Virus record (IMG/VR): IMGVR_UViG_3300028735_000129
Location: 1 to 30,533 of that record
DNA: 30,533 nt
Origin: a virus
Reading direction: 5' to 3' (one strand)
Of the stretch, positions 14,641 through 21,716 are shown in pieces. The notes under the pieces were generated by a model that did no database searches, was not told the origin of the DNA, and saw nothing but the letters and a program-made list of their open reading frames with translations. Numbering within the stretch: position 1 is the first letter of the stretch; each line of letters starts with the position of its first letter. A program made the translations under genes and the position numbers.

Positions 14641-14915
14641 TCCGCCCCCTCAAATATGACATGCTTGATGATATACCGCTGTATCGGATGTCGCCCCCGA
14701 TACAACGCGCCGGCCGTTCCTTTTCTTTTTCCCCCGACGAGCCTGTACAGCTCGTCGAGCTTCTCCTCGGCCTCTTTCCAGAGGCCGAGTTGAGTCGCCA
14801 GAAGAGCGGCTTTGAATAACTTCCCCGCTGGCGTGCTGGCGTCATACGACAACACGCCACTATCTGTACACGTAATACTGGCAGCTTCGGCGATGCGTTT
14901 TTCTGGACTATCCAT
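14637..14915 (-). CDS. Unknown 92-residue protein
   Basis: I do not recognise this protein. The middle is helical (AGKLFKAALLATQLGLWKEA, then EEKLDELYRLVGGKRKG) and the ends are more polar. The start is well supported: GGGAG six bases upstream, overlapping the stop of the zinc-ribbon gene region. It overlaps the ATPase gene by four bases and so belongs to the same recombination operon, perhaps as a small accessory to the ATPase. Confidence 0.7.
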   Translation of the reverse strand: MDSPEKRIAEAASITCTDSGVLSYDASTPAGKLFKAALLATQLGLWKEAEEKLDELYRLVGGKRKGTAGALYRGRHPIQRYIIKHVIFEGAE

Positions 14916-14917
14916 TG

Positions 14918-15184
14918 TTAACTCCCAATATCAGGGTTGACTCGGTCACGCAGGCCGAGGACGCGCTTTAGCGCGCTTAGCCTGACCATTTGCCCGTACT
15001 CGTTACTGAGCCACGGGAAGTAGCGAGCCAAATCTTCCCGGCTCATATACGTCTTGTGCCGACCGCACACAGCGGCGCCGGCCGGCATCTCCTGGCCATC
15101 GACTACGAGCGCGACTCGTAGTCGCACCAAGCGCCCGGCCGTCTGACGCCGGCCGCAGAGTTTGCAGGTACCGCAGCTGGTCAT
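14918..15184 (-). CDS. Small protein with N-terminal cysteine cluster
   Basis: The ATG at 15184 overlaps the upstream stop as ATGA and is preferred over the frame's ATG at 15259. The product has 88 residues and begins MTSCGTCKLCGRRQ, with two CxxC spacings, and a further C-x-x-H (AAVCGRHKTY) about 35 residues later. That is a plausible zinc-binding set. The C-terminal half (REDLARYFPWLSNEYGQ) is helical. It is probably nucleic-acid binding, but no family is recognised. Confidence 0.68.
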   Translation of the reverse strand: MTSCGTCKLCGRRQTAGRLVRLRVALVVDGQEMPAGAAVCGRHKTYMSREDLARYFPWLSNEYGQMVRLSALKRVLGLRDRVNPDIGS

Positions 15185-15534
15185 TGCTGGGTTCCTCCCT
15201 GCCCTAGCCGCTCGAGTATCTCGGCACACTGCGACTCGGCCAATGGCCCGATCCGCCACTCGACAAGAATGCGCCCCCCAAGAGCGGCTATCTCTTCGGC
15301 TTCTTGGTGGGCTAGCCGATAGCTAGCCCGAATCGTCCCGCACTCCCCGGCCGCCGGTCGGTGGGCGGGCATGCCGTCACGCGATAGCTCGATCTGGTAT
15401 CGTTTTGGGGCCCAGTATGGATACTTTTTCGGGCCCTGGACCGAAGAAACCCTGACCGTCTTCACCGGGCCATGAGCCCGGATGTACTCGGCCAGCCGCT
15501 CTTTTGCCGTGGTAGTAGTCGTGGTCGTGTCCAT
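15181..15534 (-). CDS. Unknown 117-residue protein, first gene after promoter 15605-15633
   Basis: The N-terminus is MDTTTTTTTAKERLAEYIRA, then a beta-rich stretch (VKTVRVSSVQGPKKYPYWAP, KRYQIELSRDG). I do not recognise the family. AAGGGG lies six bases upstream of the ATG at 15534. It is the first gene of the transcript from the promoter at 15605-15633, after a leader with two hairpins, and overlaps the next gene by four bases. The seven-threonine run comes from ACG/ACT-type codons and may vary in length among relatives. Confidence 0.68.
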   Translation of the reverse strand: MDTTTTTTTAKERLAEYIRAHGPVKTVRVSSVQGPKKYPYWAPKRYQIELSRDGMPAHRPAAGECGTIRASYRLAHQEAEEIAALGGRILVEWRIGPLAESQCAEILERLGQGGTQQ

Positions 15535-15554
15535 GTGTTCCCCTTGCTAGTTAC

Positions 15555-15598
15555 GCCGCATCGGCTGCGGCTGCCGTCATCGACCACTCGCCGATGAC
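15555..15598 (-). promoter_or_regulatory. Leader with two hairpins between promoter and gene at 15534
   Basis: GTCATCG/CGATGAC (15576-15582 with 15592-15598) and GCCGCA/TGCGGC (15555-15560 with 15566-15571) are perfect inverted repeats. Transcription from the -10 at 15605-15610 should begin near 15598, so both hairpins would form at the very 5' end of the mRNA. On the plus strand the first hairpin is followed by seven T residues (15601-15607), so it could also terminate any plus-strand transcript. Confidence 0.5.
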
Positions 15599-15604
15599 AC
15601 TTTT

Positions 15605-15633
15605 TTTGTAGCGTTCCGGTTGACGGTCGTCAA
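15605..15633 (-). promoter_or_regulatory. Sigma-70 type promoter with operator-like dyad
   Basis: On the minus strand TTGACG (15628-15633) is 17 bases from TACAAA (15605-15610), a good match to host vegetative promoters. The -35 contains the stop codon of the HTH gene. A perfect dyad GTTGAC-ggtc-GTCAAC (15619-15634, plus strand) covers the -35. A/T tracts at 15641-15645 and 15648-15653 lie upstream, like an UP element. The arrangement suggests repression by a dimeric DNA-binding protein. Confidence 0.7.
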
Positions 15634-15830
15634 CGGGAAATTTTTGATTTTTTCCGCGCGGCCACGGCCACGCGGGGAATCATCCACCGGCCATGTACTA
15701 GCCGTGCCCCAGGGAGCTGCCCTCGCTGGCACAGCACTACCACCCGCTGGCGCGATATGCCGAGATAGGCGGCCGCGCCACGAACACTGACGTATGATTC
15801 GAGCAGATCAGCTAGGATGTTTTTTGGCAT
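15630..15830 (-). CDS. Excisionase-type HTH DNA-binding protein
   Basis: The ATG at 15830 follows GAGGAG by four bases; an ATG at 15842 lies within that site's own upstream stretch and is less likely. The 66-residue product reads ESYVSVRGAAAYLGISRQRV, VVLCQRGQLPGARLVHGRWM and IPRVAVAARKK, the HTH_17/MerR-like fold shared by excisionases and small regulators. Its stop codon lies within the -35 of the next promoter, where a perfect dyad occurs, so autoregulation or control of that promoter is an attractive idea. No integrase was found, so a true excisionase role is doubtful. Confidence 0.78.
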   Translation of the reverse strand: MPKNILADLLESYVSVRGAAAYLGISRQRVVVLCQRGQLPGARLVHGRWMIPRVAVAARKKSKISR

Positions 15831-15870
15831 AGTACTCCTCATTAGACCCGGCTGATGCCGGGGTCATAGC

Positions 15871-16407
15871 TCACTGAATCACACCGATCCGACGGGACCC
15901 AACGTAGTCACCAGCCCGATTGTACGACGTCAACACGACGACTGCGGGTTTGTTCTTAGAGAAATAGTCGTCCGCTCGGAACCGCCGGGCAAGTGTCAGC
16001 AGTTCCGCCACCAGCGCCTCGCCCTCCAATTGGGGAGGGCGACCTAGAGGCCGGCGGAACAGCAGGCCGGTACGGCCTAGGACATCGACACCCAGCCCCC
16101 CGCTGCAATGCGCGAATTCGATCACGAGCGGTTCGGCCTCCGTCGGCTCTACCGAGTCCCGACGGTTACCAATGATGGCGTCGATAAGGGCATGGTCAGA
16201 CTGAGGTGCTATCGCCCGGCGCAATCCTCGTGCGTCACCTTCGGCCGTCGGAAGGGTGAGATAGTGCCCATTGGACACGAAGACTGTCACCTCGTTGTCC
16301 GCTGCGGCCTCAAGCTCGGAGCGGAGTTGCCAGCAAGCCTCGCTGTGGGCCTTGAGGGCAGCGTCTTCCGCCTTCCGACGGGCAACCCAATACGACGTAT
16401 CGTTCAT
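15871..16407 (-). CDS. Unknown 178-residue protein
   Basis: The ATG at 16407 has a strong G-rich site (AGGGGGG) upstream and is preferred over the open frame up to 16470, which runs through the terminator-like hairpins. The N-terminal part is a charged helix (SYWVARRKAEDAALKAHSEA), followed by mixed beta strands (DNEVTVFVSNGHYLTLP). No family is recognised. It is in the first early operon between the acidic protein and the HTH gene. Confidence 0.68.
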   Translation of the reverse strand: MNDTSYWVARRKAEDAALKAHSEACWQLRSELEAAADNEVTVFVSNGHYLTLPTAEGDARGLRRAIAPQSDHALIDAIIGNRRDSVEPTEAEPLVIEFAHCSGGLGVDVLGRTGLLFRRPLGRPPQLEGEALVAELLTLARRFRADDYFSKNKPAVVVLTSYNRAGDYVGSRRIGVIQ

Positions 16408-16433
16408 GACAACCCCCCTGTAATAGTGTGTGT

Positions 16434-16450
16434 AAAAGCCCACCCGGGCT
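16434..16450 (-). terminator. Weak intrinsic terminator-like hairpin
   Basis: On the minus strand AGCCC-GGGT-GGGCT (16437-16450) folds to a 5-bp GC-rich stem and is followed by TTTT (16434-16437). It lies between the acidic-protein gene and the 178-residue gene. A near copy of the same sequence stands just upstream (within 16448-16463), and a 7-bp hairpin GGCAGGG-cata-CCCTGCC is at 16475-16492. The short T-run makes partial termination or processing more likely than a full stop. Confidence 0.45.
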
Positions 16451-16474
16451 ACCCACCCGGGCTGTAGCATTCCC

Positions 16475-16492
16475 GGCAGGGCATACCCTGCC
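16475..16492. other. 7-bp perfect hairpin after the acidic-protein gene
   Basis: GGCAGGG (16475-16481) pairs with CCCTGCC (16486-16492) over a 4-base loop. It begins about 20 bases after the stop of the acidic-protein gene (16512) and precedes the terminator-like element at 16434-16450. Confidence 0.45.
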
Positions 16493-16511
16493 GTGGGCCT
16501 AGCGTTAGGCT

Positions 16512-16937
16512 TTACTCTTCGTCGTCATCTTCGTCGTCGTCATCGTCAAGTAATTGATTGCGGAGGCTGTTTGCGGCGGGGCTGTCGCCATGCTGTACCT
16601 CGATTTCAGCGGCTCTGTCTAGAGCCTCGACCACACCGTCGAGGTCACCGCGCTGGTATGCCTCGACCGCTTCATCCAGCAGACTCTCTACTTCTTCTGC
16701 GGTGTCACGTACTTCCCGTGCTTTGGCGACGATGGCATCGGCCTCATCGTAAGTGAGTCTCTTATACTTTTTTCGTAGCTTGTCGATCACCTTGTCGTCG
16801 TCGTCGTCAAGCCAATCGTATTCAACCGCCCACATAGTCACATCCCCTTCCCTTTTGGTAGGGATGTGCCATCCGTAGCCATAATACCAATCCCTGGCGT
16901 CCTCGTGGTCCAAGTCAGCATTGTCGGTAAGCTTCAT
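16512..16937 (-). CDS. Acidic protein with poly-Asp/Glu tail
   Basis: The 141-residue protein is strongly acidic. Residues 1-30 are aromatic-rich (DARDWYYGYGWHIPTKREGD), a poly-Asp stretch follows (WLDDDDDK), and the middle is a long helical segment (DEADAIVAKAREVRDTAEEV, ESLLDEAVEAYQRGDLDGVV). The end is almost pure Asp/Glu (LLDDDDDEDDDEE). Phage proteins of this kind can mimic DNA and block DNA-binding enzymes, but acid tails are also common for solubility; sequence alone cannot decide. AGGGGG lies upstream of the ATG. Confidence 0.72.
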   Translation of the reverse strand: MKLTDNADLDHEDARDWYYGYGWHIPTKREGDVTMWAVEYDWLDDDDDKVIDKLRKKYKRLTYDEADAIVAKAREVRDTAEEVESLLDEAVEAYQRGDLDGVVEALDRAAEIEVQHGDSPAANSLRNQLLDDDDDEDDDEE

Positions 16938-16994
16938 GGTCTAACCCCCTTAAAAGTAAGTGTGAGTTTCGATAATCATTTTTGTCCTAGCCAC

Positions 16995-17156
16995 TCACCG
17001 CTCATCACTCGTCACCGTAGCCGCCGTGATGGCTCCGATCAGTGTGATCGGAGCAGCCAGCCACCAGGCCCCGATCGAGAGGGCCAGGCCGCCAGCCAGG
17101 ATGCTGCTCACCACCACCACCGCCACTCCCGCCTTGATCATTTGCTTGCTGCCCAT
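16995..17156 (-). CDS. Small two-helix membrane protein
   Basis: The ATG at 17156 has AAAGGAG seven bases upstream, an excellent site; a further ATG at 17186 in frame lacks one. The 53-residue product is mostly two hydrophobic segments (residues 8-24, AGVAVVVVSSILAGGLA, and 28-46, AWWLAAPITLIGAITAATV) with short polar ends. It is the first gene after the promoter at 17205-17233, so it is probably expressed immediately after infection. Possible roles include superinfection exclusion or host membrane alteration; nothing in the sequence proves one. Confidence 0.65.
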   Translation of the reverse strand: MGSKQMIKAGVAVVVVSSILAGGLALSIGAWWLAAPITLIGAITAATVTSDER

Positions 17157-17204
17157 CGGATTCTCCTTTCTTTTTCTGCCCGCCACCGCGGCAGGTATGT
17201 AATC

Positions 17205-17233
17205 AATGTAACCTCGGTATTGTCGGCTGTCAA
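17205..17233 (-). promoter_or_regulatory. Strong sigma-70 type promoter at the head of the early block
   Basis: On the minus strand TTGACA (17228-17233, perfect consensus) is 17 bases from TACATT (17205-17210, 4 of 6). Two seven-base T tracts on the plus strand (17245-17251 and 17256-17262), spaced by 11 bases, look like an UP element or bent DNA. The sequence over the -35 (17219-17234) matches the dyad at 15619-15634 in 12 of 16 positions. It separates the late gene ending at 17277 from the early operon. Confidence 0.78.
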
Positions 17234-17276
17234 CCCCTTGGGTGTTTTTTTCGGATTTTTTTCCAAATTTCGATCG

Positions 17277-18752
17277 CTAACCTAACCGCTTAACGCATAT
17301 AGATTTGTGGAGATAGGGTACCGTGGCCACCCACGGCCCAAACTCGCTGAGCGGCGACCTGGTCGGGTCGAGGGCGCGGTAGCCGCCGAGGTGCGTATCG
17401 TGGTCGCGTTGGTGCCGGTCCTGTGTGACGACCAGCCAGCGCCAGCGGCCGGCTCGGGTCACATCCTCGAGCCACCGCCGCACCAGGTCCGCCGGCCAGT
17501 GGTGCAGCACGTCCTTGAGCATGAGCACATCGCCGGCGGGTAGCTCGGCTACTCTGGTGATGTCACCAGTACGATACTCGACCCGATCCGTACTCGGCGG
17601 CAGGACGCGACCCACACAATCGATGCCGATGACATGCATCCCCGAAGCCTCGGCGATCGCTCGGGTCACGCGGCCATCACCGCATCCAGCATCGACTGCC
17701 GTCTGCCATCCGCCGACCGCCGCCATCGCCGCAACGATCCGAATATACTCGGTAGCCTCACTGCCCCCGTCACCCCACAGCCCGCAGCGGTAGATGTGGT
17801 CGAATACTCGCGCGGGGTCGTCGTCGCGCCGCAGTACGTCCGCTAGCTCGTCCCATACCTCGGCCTCTCGGGGCAGGTGGTAGGCGGGGCCACTGTAGCC
17901 CTTGCGCCTGTCTGGGATGTCCTCGATGCGCCAGAGCTTGCCTTGGCACCGATGCACGATCAGATCCTCGCCCGACTGCCGACAGATAAACGCCGGGTGT
18001 CGCCAGTCGGCGCGGCCGATCTCGTGATACGGCCAGCCGCCGGCTGCGAGCGCGATCCGCCACTGGTCCTGGTCGCCGAACCCGTGCCGAAAATAGTAAT
18101 CGCTATGCTGACACAGCCAGTCGGTCGCCATGATAAGCGGCCAAGCGCGTTCTCGGTCGATCCATAGTTGCCCGCCTTGGATCGGCGGCACGCCAGCATC
18201 ACCGCTTGGCCAGACCATCGGCCACTTGACATGGCTAGCTGTGTTCGGCAAATCGCGCCAAAACACGAACGGGGCACGTTCGAGGATCGCAGCATGCTGC
18301 GCCGGGTTCGCTACGCAATAGGCGTCGGCGTCCAAATAGAGCACGCGGCGCAGGTCGCAGTGACGGATGGCGTGCAGCTTGGCCTCCCAGCCTCGTAGGA
18401 TGCGAGGCTTGGTGCGCTCGGCCCAGTCGAGCGCCGAGACGATGGTCACGTCGAGGCCGCGCACGTCGGCCGGCTCGATCGGCTCCGGGTCAGCTCGATG
18501 GCCATGCCAGACCTGAATCGGTCCCTCGTAGCCGAGCCGCCGCAGCATGCGACACCCGACCGCGATACCCGGCCAGTAGCGGCCGCCGCCCACGTAGAGC
18601 ACGCCGAAGTCGTGGACGTGGCCAGCGTACTCCTCATCCTCAGCCAGGTCGATGACGCGCTCAAGCGCCTCACGATGCGCACGCACGACCAGCGGGCAAG
18701 TATGCCAGTTGGACGCTCGGGGCTGTTCGGGTTCAGGTAGCGGGTCGGTCAT
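17277..18752 (-). CDS. Glycosyltransferase-methyltransferase fusion
   Basis: I choose the ATG at 18752, which overlaps the upstream stop as ATGA (491 residues); the frame extends to 18776. The N-terminal 320 residues resemble a GT-A glycosyltransferase: LRGWEAKLHAIRHCDLRRVL leading to YLDADAY (DxD metal-binding, about residues 140-143), and QGGQLWIDRE further on. The C-terminal 150 residues are a class I SAM-dependent methyltransferase: AVDAGCGDGRVTRAIAEA (motif I), VIGIDCVG, YRTGDITR and MLKDVLHHWPADLV. It could add and cap a sugar on a virion protein, host surface or DNA; the acceptor is unknown. It is the last gene of the late block. Confidence 0.78.
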   Translation of the reverse strand: MTDPLPEPEQPRASNWHTCPLVVRAHREALERVIDLAEDEEYAGHVHDFGVLYVGGGRYWPGIAVGCRMLRRLGYEGPIQVWHGHRADPEPIEPADVRGLDVTIVSALDWAERTKPRILRGWEAKLHAIRHCDLRRVLYLDADAYCVANPAQHAAILERAPFVFWRDLPNTASHVKWPMVWPSGDAGVPPIQGGQLWIDRERAWPLIMATDWLCQHSDYYFRHGFGDQDQWRIALAAGGWPYHEIGRADWRHPAFICRQSGEDLIVHRCQGKLWRIEDIPDRRKGYSGPAYHLPREAEVWDELADVLRRDDDPARVFDHIYRCGLWGDGGSEATEYIRIVAAMAAVGGWQTAVDAGCGDGRVTRAIAEASGMHVIGIDCVGRVLPPSTDRVEYRTGDITRVAELPAGDVLMLKDVLHHWPADLVRRWLEDVTRAGRWRWLVVTQDRHQRDHDTHLGGYRALDPTRSPLSEFGPWVATVPYLHKSICVKRLG

Positions 18753-19234
18753 GGCAGATATACCGCAAGCCCCCATCGAGGGTACACTACGCCCCGACGA
18801 GTCGTATCGGACCAGTGCTCGACATACTGAACGGTGGCTACCGACTGCCTCCCGTTAATTGGGCAGTGATAGTGGACTCGGCCACGAACGACCCCGGCTA
18901 CTATGACCCAATGACCAGCAACGCAGCAGATGACGGGCCGGCTACGTCTAGTCTGATAGCGCAGGTCGTCGCAATCCATTACACCCGCGATGACATGGAG
19001 CCCGAGCGACCAAAGCGCGGCCTCGAGAGTATCTGGGCTGGTGCCGTCGATCGGCGTAGACTGACGGCCACGAGGACGGATGCCGTAATACTCACAGACC
19101 GCGCGAACCACAGCGTCCCCGCAGTCATGATCGTCCTTTTGCCGGATGTCGGGGATCGGAAGAATCATAGTGGGTTCCCCGCATTCCTCCGCCGAACACA
19201 TGCTCAGATACCGATTGTAGCGCCAGCAATTCAT
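18749..19234 (-). CDS. C39-like cysteine peptidase
   Basis: The core reads LPIPDIRQKDDHDCGDAVVR, AVCEYYGI, with the oxyanion Gln32 and catalytic Cys38 of the C39/papain-like fold; the catalytic His is His108 in CCVAGHWVIVAGVV. The third catalytic residue, normally an Asp in a D-P motif, is replaced by HCPINGR (124-129), so the triad may be completed otherwise or activity may be altered. The start is uncertain: ATG 19234 overlaps the upstream stop (ATGA), while ATG 19168 (MILPIPDI) has GGGGA seven bases upstream. It could cleave a host-wall peptide or a phage protein late in infection. Confidence 0.7.
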   Translation of the reverse strand: MNCWRYNRYLSMCSAEECGEPTMILPIPDIRQKDDHDCGDAVVRAVCEYYGIRPRGRQSTPIDGTSPDTLEAALWSLGLHVIAGVMDCDDLRYQTRRSRPVICCVAGHWVIVAGVVRGRVHYHCPINGRQSVATVQYVEHWSDTTRRGVVYPRWGLAVYLP

Positions 19235-20028
19235 ACGACTTTTTCATTTAGGATTCGCTTGTTTTCCACTTCAAACTGCCCGTCTTTCGTGAGGTGTACA
19301 AAAGCGAACCCCATATTCCAGTTGTTGAGCGGGCAATATCTCGGGGCCAACTGGCACAGACACCCGACACTCCAAGCGGCCTCCGATCGGCCGCGAATGT
19401 CTCGCTCGTGATGCTCACTGGTGCGGTGCCAGTGGCCGCAGAGCACGACCGAGCGGGCCTTGAGATACAGCCCCCGGGCTGGGTTGACGGGCGTGCTGAC
19501 CCCGCCGCGATACTCGTGCCCGTGGATCACGTTGAGCCGGCCAAGACGGATGACCCGCCGATCACCGACCCAATCGATACCGAGCTCTTCGCAGTGCAGC
19601 AGATCTGGCACCGATAGGCCTTCGAGCCCGAAGATCGCAGGGGCGTTTTTCATGACGTATCGCGTCAATCGCTCCTCATGATTCCCTTCCTTGTAGATGA
19701 TATGGGCCCGGGGGAATTGTCGCCGCAACCAGTGCAGGAATCGTTCGGCGATTCGCACTTCTTCAACATACCGAAGTGCCCGTGGATCTTTGTCGTGCTC
19801 GCTGATCTCGTGGCTATCGAGTATGTCGCCGTTGAGCAACACCCCGTCTACTCGACGACGTACAGCGGCTTCTACGGCAATCTCAATAGCTCGCCGGTCG
19901 TGATAGGGAATATGCAGGTCCGATAGGATCAGCCAGGTGCCGCGTGTATCAATGTCATAGGTCGTATATTCCGCGACCAGCGGATCGGGGCATGTGTCGC
20001 TAGTGACTCGCCTCTTTCGCCGTGGCAT
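19231..20028 (-). CDS. Calcineurin-like metallophosphoesterase
   Basis: All metal-ligand motifs are present: DLHIPYH (47-53 of the longer frame), GDILD (77-81), GNHE (125-128), HGHEYRGG (179-186) and GHWHR (208-212). The family hydrolyses phosphodiesters or phosphomonoesters in a two-metal site. The ATG at 20028 follows GGAG by about ten bases; an upstream ATG at 20058 overlaps the previous gene by 25 bases. The protein has no signal peptide, so it acts in the cytoplasm. Phage members are thought to degrade nucleotides or DNA ends; the substrate cannot be read here. Confidence 0.87.
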   Translation of the reverse strand: MPRRKRRVTSDTCPDPLVAEYTTYDIDTRGTWLILSDLHIPYHDRRAIEIAVEAAVRRRVDGVLLNGDILDSHEISEHDKDPRALRYVEEVRIAERFLHWLRRQFPRAHIIYKEGNHEERLTRYVMKNAPAIFGLEGLSVPDLLHCEELGIDWVGDRRVIRLGRLNVIHGHEYRGGVSTPVNPARGLYLKARSVVLCGHWHRTSEHHERDIRGRSEAAWSVGCLCQLAPRYCPLNNWNMGFAFVHLTKDGQFEVENKRILNEKVV

Positions 20029-20033
20029 GCCGA

Positions 20034-20912
20034 TTATTCTCCGCCCATCTGGATACACGCGGTCGTGATCTGCTGGCCAACGAATGTACCCGCTTGCAGG
20101 GGTGCACTACACACACACCCACCCGTGCAATTGTTCGCGATTTGCACCCAGCTAAATCCGGTCCACTGGTAGGTACAGGTACCGCACCCGCCGCCGCCGC
20201 TGGAACCACCACCCGAGCCACCACCACTACTACTGCTGCCACTACCGCCCGATCCACTGCTGCCACTACCGCCTGAGCCCGACCCGCTACCGCCCGAATC
20301 ACTGCCGCAGTCGGGTACTGCCACCAGGCCCGCATCGGTCTCGTAGTACAGGCCCGTGATTGCCCCCGTGTACGGGTCGCGGGTGAGACATAGCTTGGAG
20401 AGGCAATCAGAGCACGGTATCACCCCGCCGCCACTACCACTACCGCCTGAGCCGTCGCCGCTATTCCCCGACCCGCTACCACTACCGCTGCCGCTGCCAC
20501 TGCCACTACCGATATCGTCGGCGTCGGCCACCTTGACCGCAACCCACCACCCGCTAGTCGCGTCCCAGTACGCCAGTACGACAGCACCCGCATGGCCTAG
20601 ATCCTGCGGTGATAGCACGCGTATTTGCCGCGTCGGCTTGCGCGGGTATAGCTTGCGGTCACTATGCACGTACATCTCGTCAGCATCGGCATACCACCAC
20701 TCAGGTGATGCGACGCGAACCGCTGCTGTAGTCGTCTGTGCGACCACGAACGGCAACGGCGGTGTGGCGGTAATGCGTGTACCAGTGACTGACTGAGATA
20801 TCGTGGTGTGCGTGCCGTCACGAATGCGAGCAGCGAGTATCGCATCTGCTATGCGACCCATGCTTGCCGCTGTGATTGGATCGCCCCGCTTTGGCCGATC
20901 AGGATAGTGCAT
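20034..20912 (-). CDS. Gly-Ser-repeat, cysteine-rich virion-associated protein
   Basis: The N-terminus (HYPDRPKRGDPITAASMGRI, ADAILAA) fits a pattern I associate with phage structural proteins of Planctomycetota-type hosts. Two low-complexity linkers follow: (GS)n around residues 136-165 and a longer Gly/Ser run around 214-245. Between and after them are cysteine-rich modules (CSDCLSKLCLT, and CGTCTYQWTGFSWVQIANNC with TGGCVCSAP), probably disulphide-stabilised or metal-binding. It lies at the end of the tail block and could be a fibre or tip component with flexible linkers. The linker codons form an imperfect DNA repeat that may vary in copy number. Confidence 0.7.
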   Translation of the reverse strand: MHYPDRPKRGDPITAASMGRIADAILAARIRDGTHTTISQSVTGTRITATPPLPFVVAQTTTAAVRVASPEWWYADADEMYVHSDRKLYPRKPTRQIRVLSPQDLGHAGAVVLAYWDATSGWWVAVKVADADDIGSGSGSGSGSGSGSGNSGDGSGGSGSGGGVIPCSDCLSKLCLTRDPYTGAITGLYYETDAGLVAVPDCGSDSGGSGSGSGGSGSSGSGGSGSSSSGGGSGGGSSGGGGCGTCTYQWTGFSWVQIANNCTGGCVCSAPLQAGTFVGQQITTACIQMGGE

Positions 20913-20918
20913 ATGATG

Positions 20919-21716
20919 TCATGTAAACAGATCGCTGAAATTCGCCTTTTCGTATCGGTCTGTATTGTCTGCCAATTTAACTCGCACCCACCCGTCAGCG
21001 CCGCGGTACTCGTGATTCCAACCGTATGTATTGGCGCCGCGTTTGATGGCGCGAACCTTGAGGTGCCACGCTACGGACCAAGTCACCTTGGGCGAACCGC
21101 CATCGAGTGACCATTGCCAATCAACGTCGTAACTCTCGAACAACACAGTCTCGGCAGGATAGCCGATGAATGCGGCTTGGTTCACCTTGCCGAGCCGATC
21201 GGTGAGCTTTGGTAGGTTGATCGTGGCTAAATTGCTCAGCGTGATCACCCAGTCTTGCGACGGAATGACGATACGGCCGACACCGCTATCTTCTTGCGGG
21301 ATTGCCGCCGATGGAGAGGCCGAAACGTTATCCGCCCAGCGCAGATCGCGTGCCGGAAACAACATGAACTCGCCGCCGCCACGAACCTGCACCTGTACCT
21401 GTGCGCCGCCCGGGAATGTTGGCGCGTTCGCCGCATCCGACGGCCACTGGGGCGAGCTGCTATCGACTTCGGCGATATAGACCAGCGTGACACGGGCGTA
21501 GGTATACGTCGCCGTCGGCCCGGTGATCGGCCCGAGCGGCTCGACCTTAGCTTGGCGGCACCGACATAGCGGGATCATAGGGTCGAGCGTGCCGATCTGA
21601 GAGGCCACCCACGCGGGATGACCTGCCCACGGCACGACCACCTCACGCTCGACGGTGAGCCGCTGGCCCGCTTCAATCGACCACTGCCCACTACCGTGTA
21701 TTTCTTCAGCCATCAC
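20919..21716 (-). CDS. Tail-tip/distal tail-like protein (putative)
   Basis: This 265-residue protein follows the tape-measure gene, where siphophages usually encode the distal tail protein. It is predominantly beta, with VTLVYIAEVDSSSPQWPS, GGAQVQVQVRGGGEFMLFPA and a late QWSLDGGSPKVTWSVAWHLK strand set. I do not recognise a family motif, so the assignment rests on position and beta character. The start overlaps the tape-measure stop (ATGATG, 21713-21716). Confidence 0.6.
   Translation of the reverse strand: MMAEEIHGSGQWSIEAGQRLTVEREVVVPWAGHPAWVASQIGTLDPMIPLCRCRQAKVEPLGPITGPTATYTYARVTLVYIAEVDSSSPQWPSDAANAPTFPGGAQVQVQVRGGGEFMLFPARDLRWADNVSASPSAAIPQEDSGVGRIVIPSQDWVITLSNLATINLPKLTDRLGKVNQAAFIGYPAETVLFESYDVDWQWSLDGGSPKVTWSVAWHLKVRAIKRGANTYGWNHEYRGADGWVRVKLADNTDRYEKANFSDLFT

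Noticed and set aside
15630-15830. Excisionase, implying a temperate phage
   Set aside because: No integrase or attachment site was found; the HTH fold also serves plain regulators.
20160-20520. Tandem-repeat DNA considered as a non-coding minisatellite
   Set aside because: It stays in frame and encodes the Gly-Ser linkers of the 292-residue protein.
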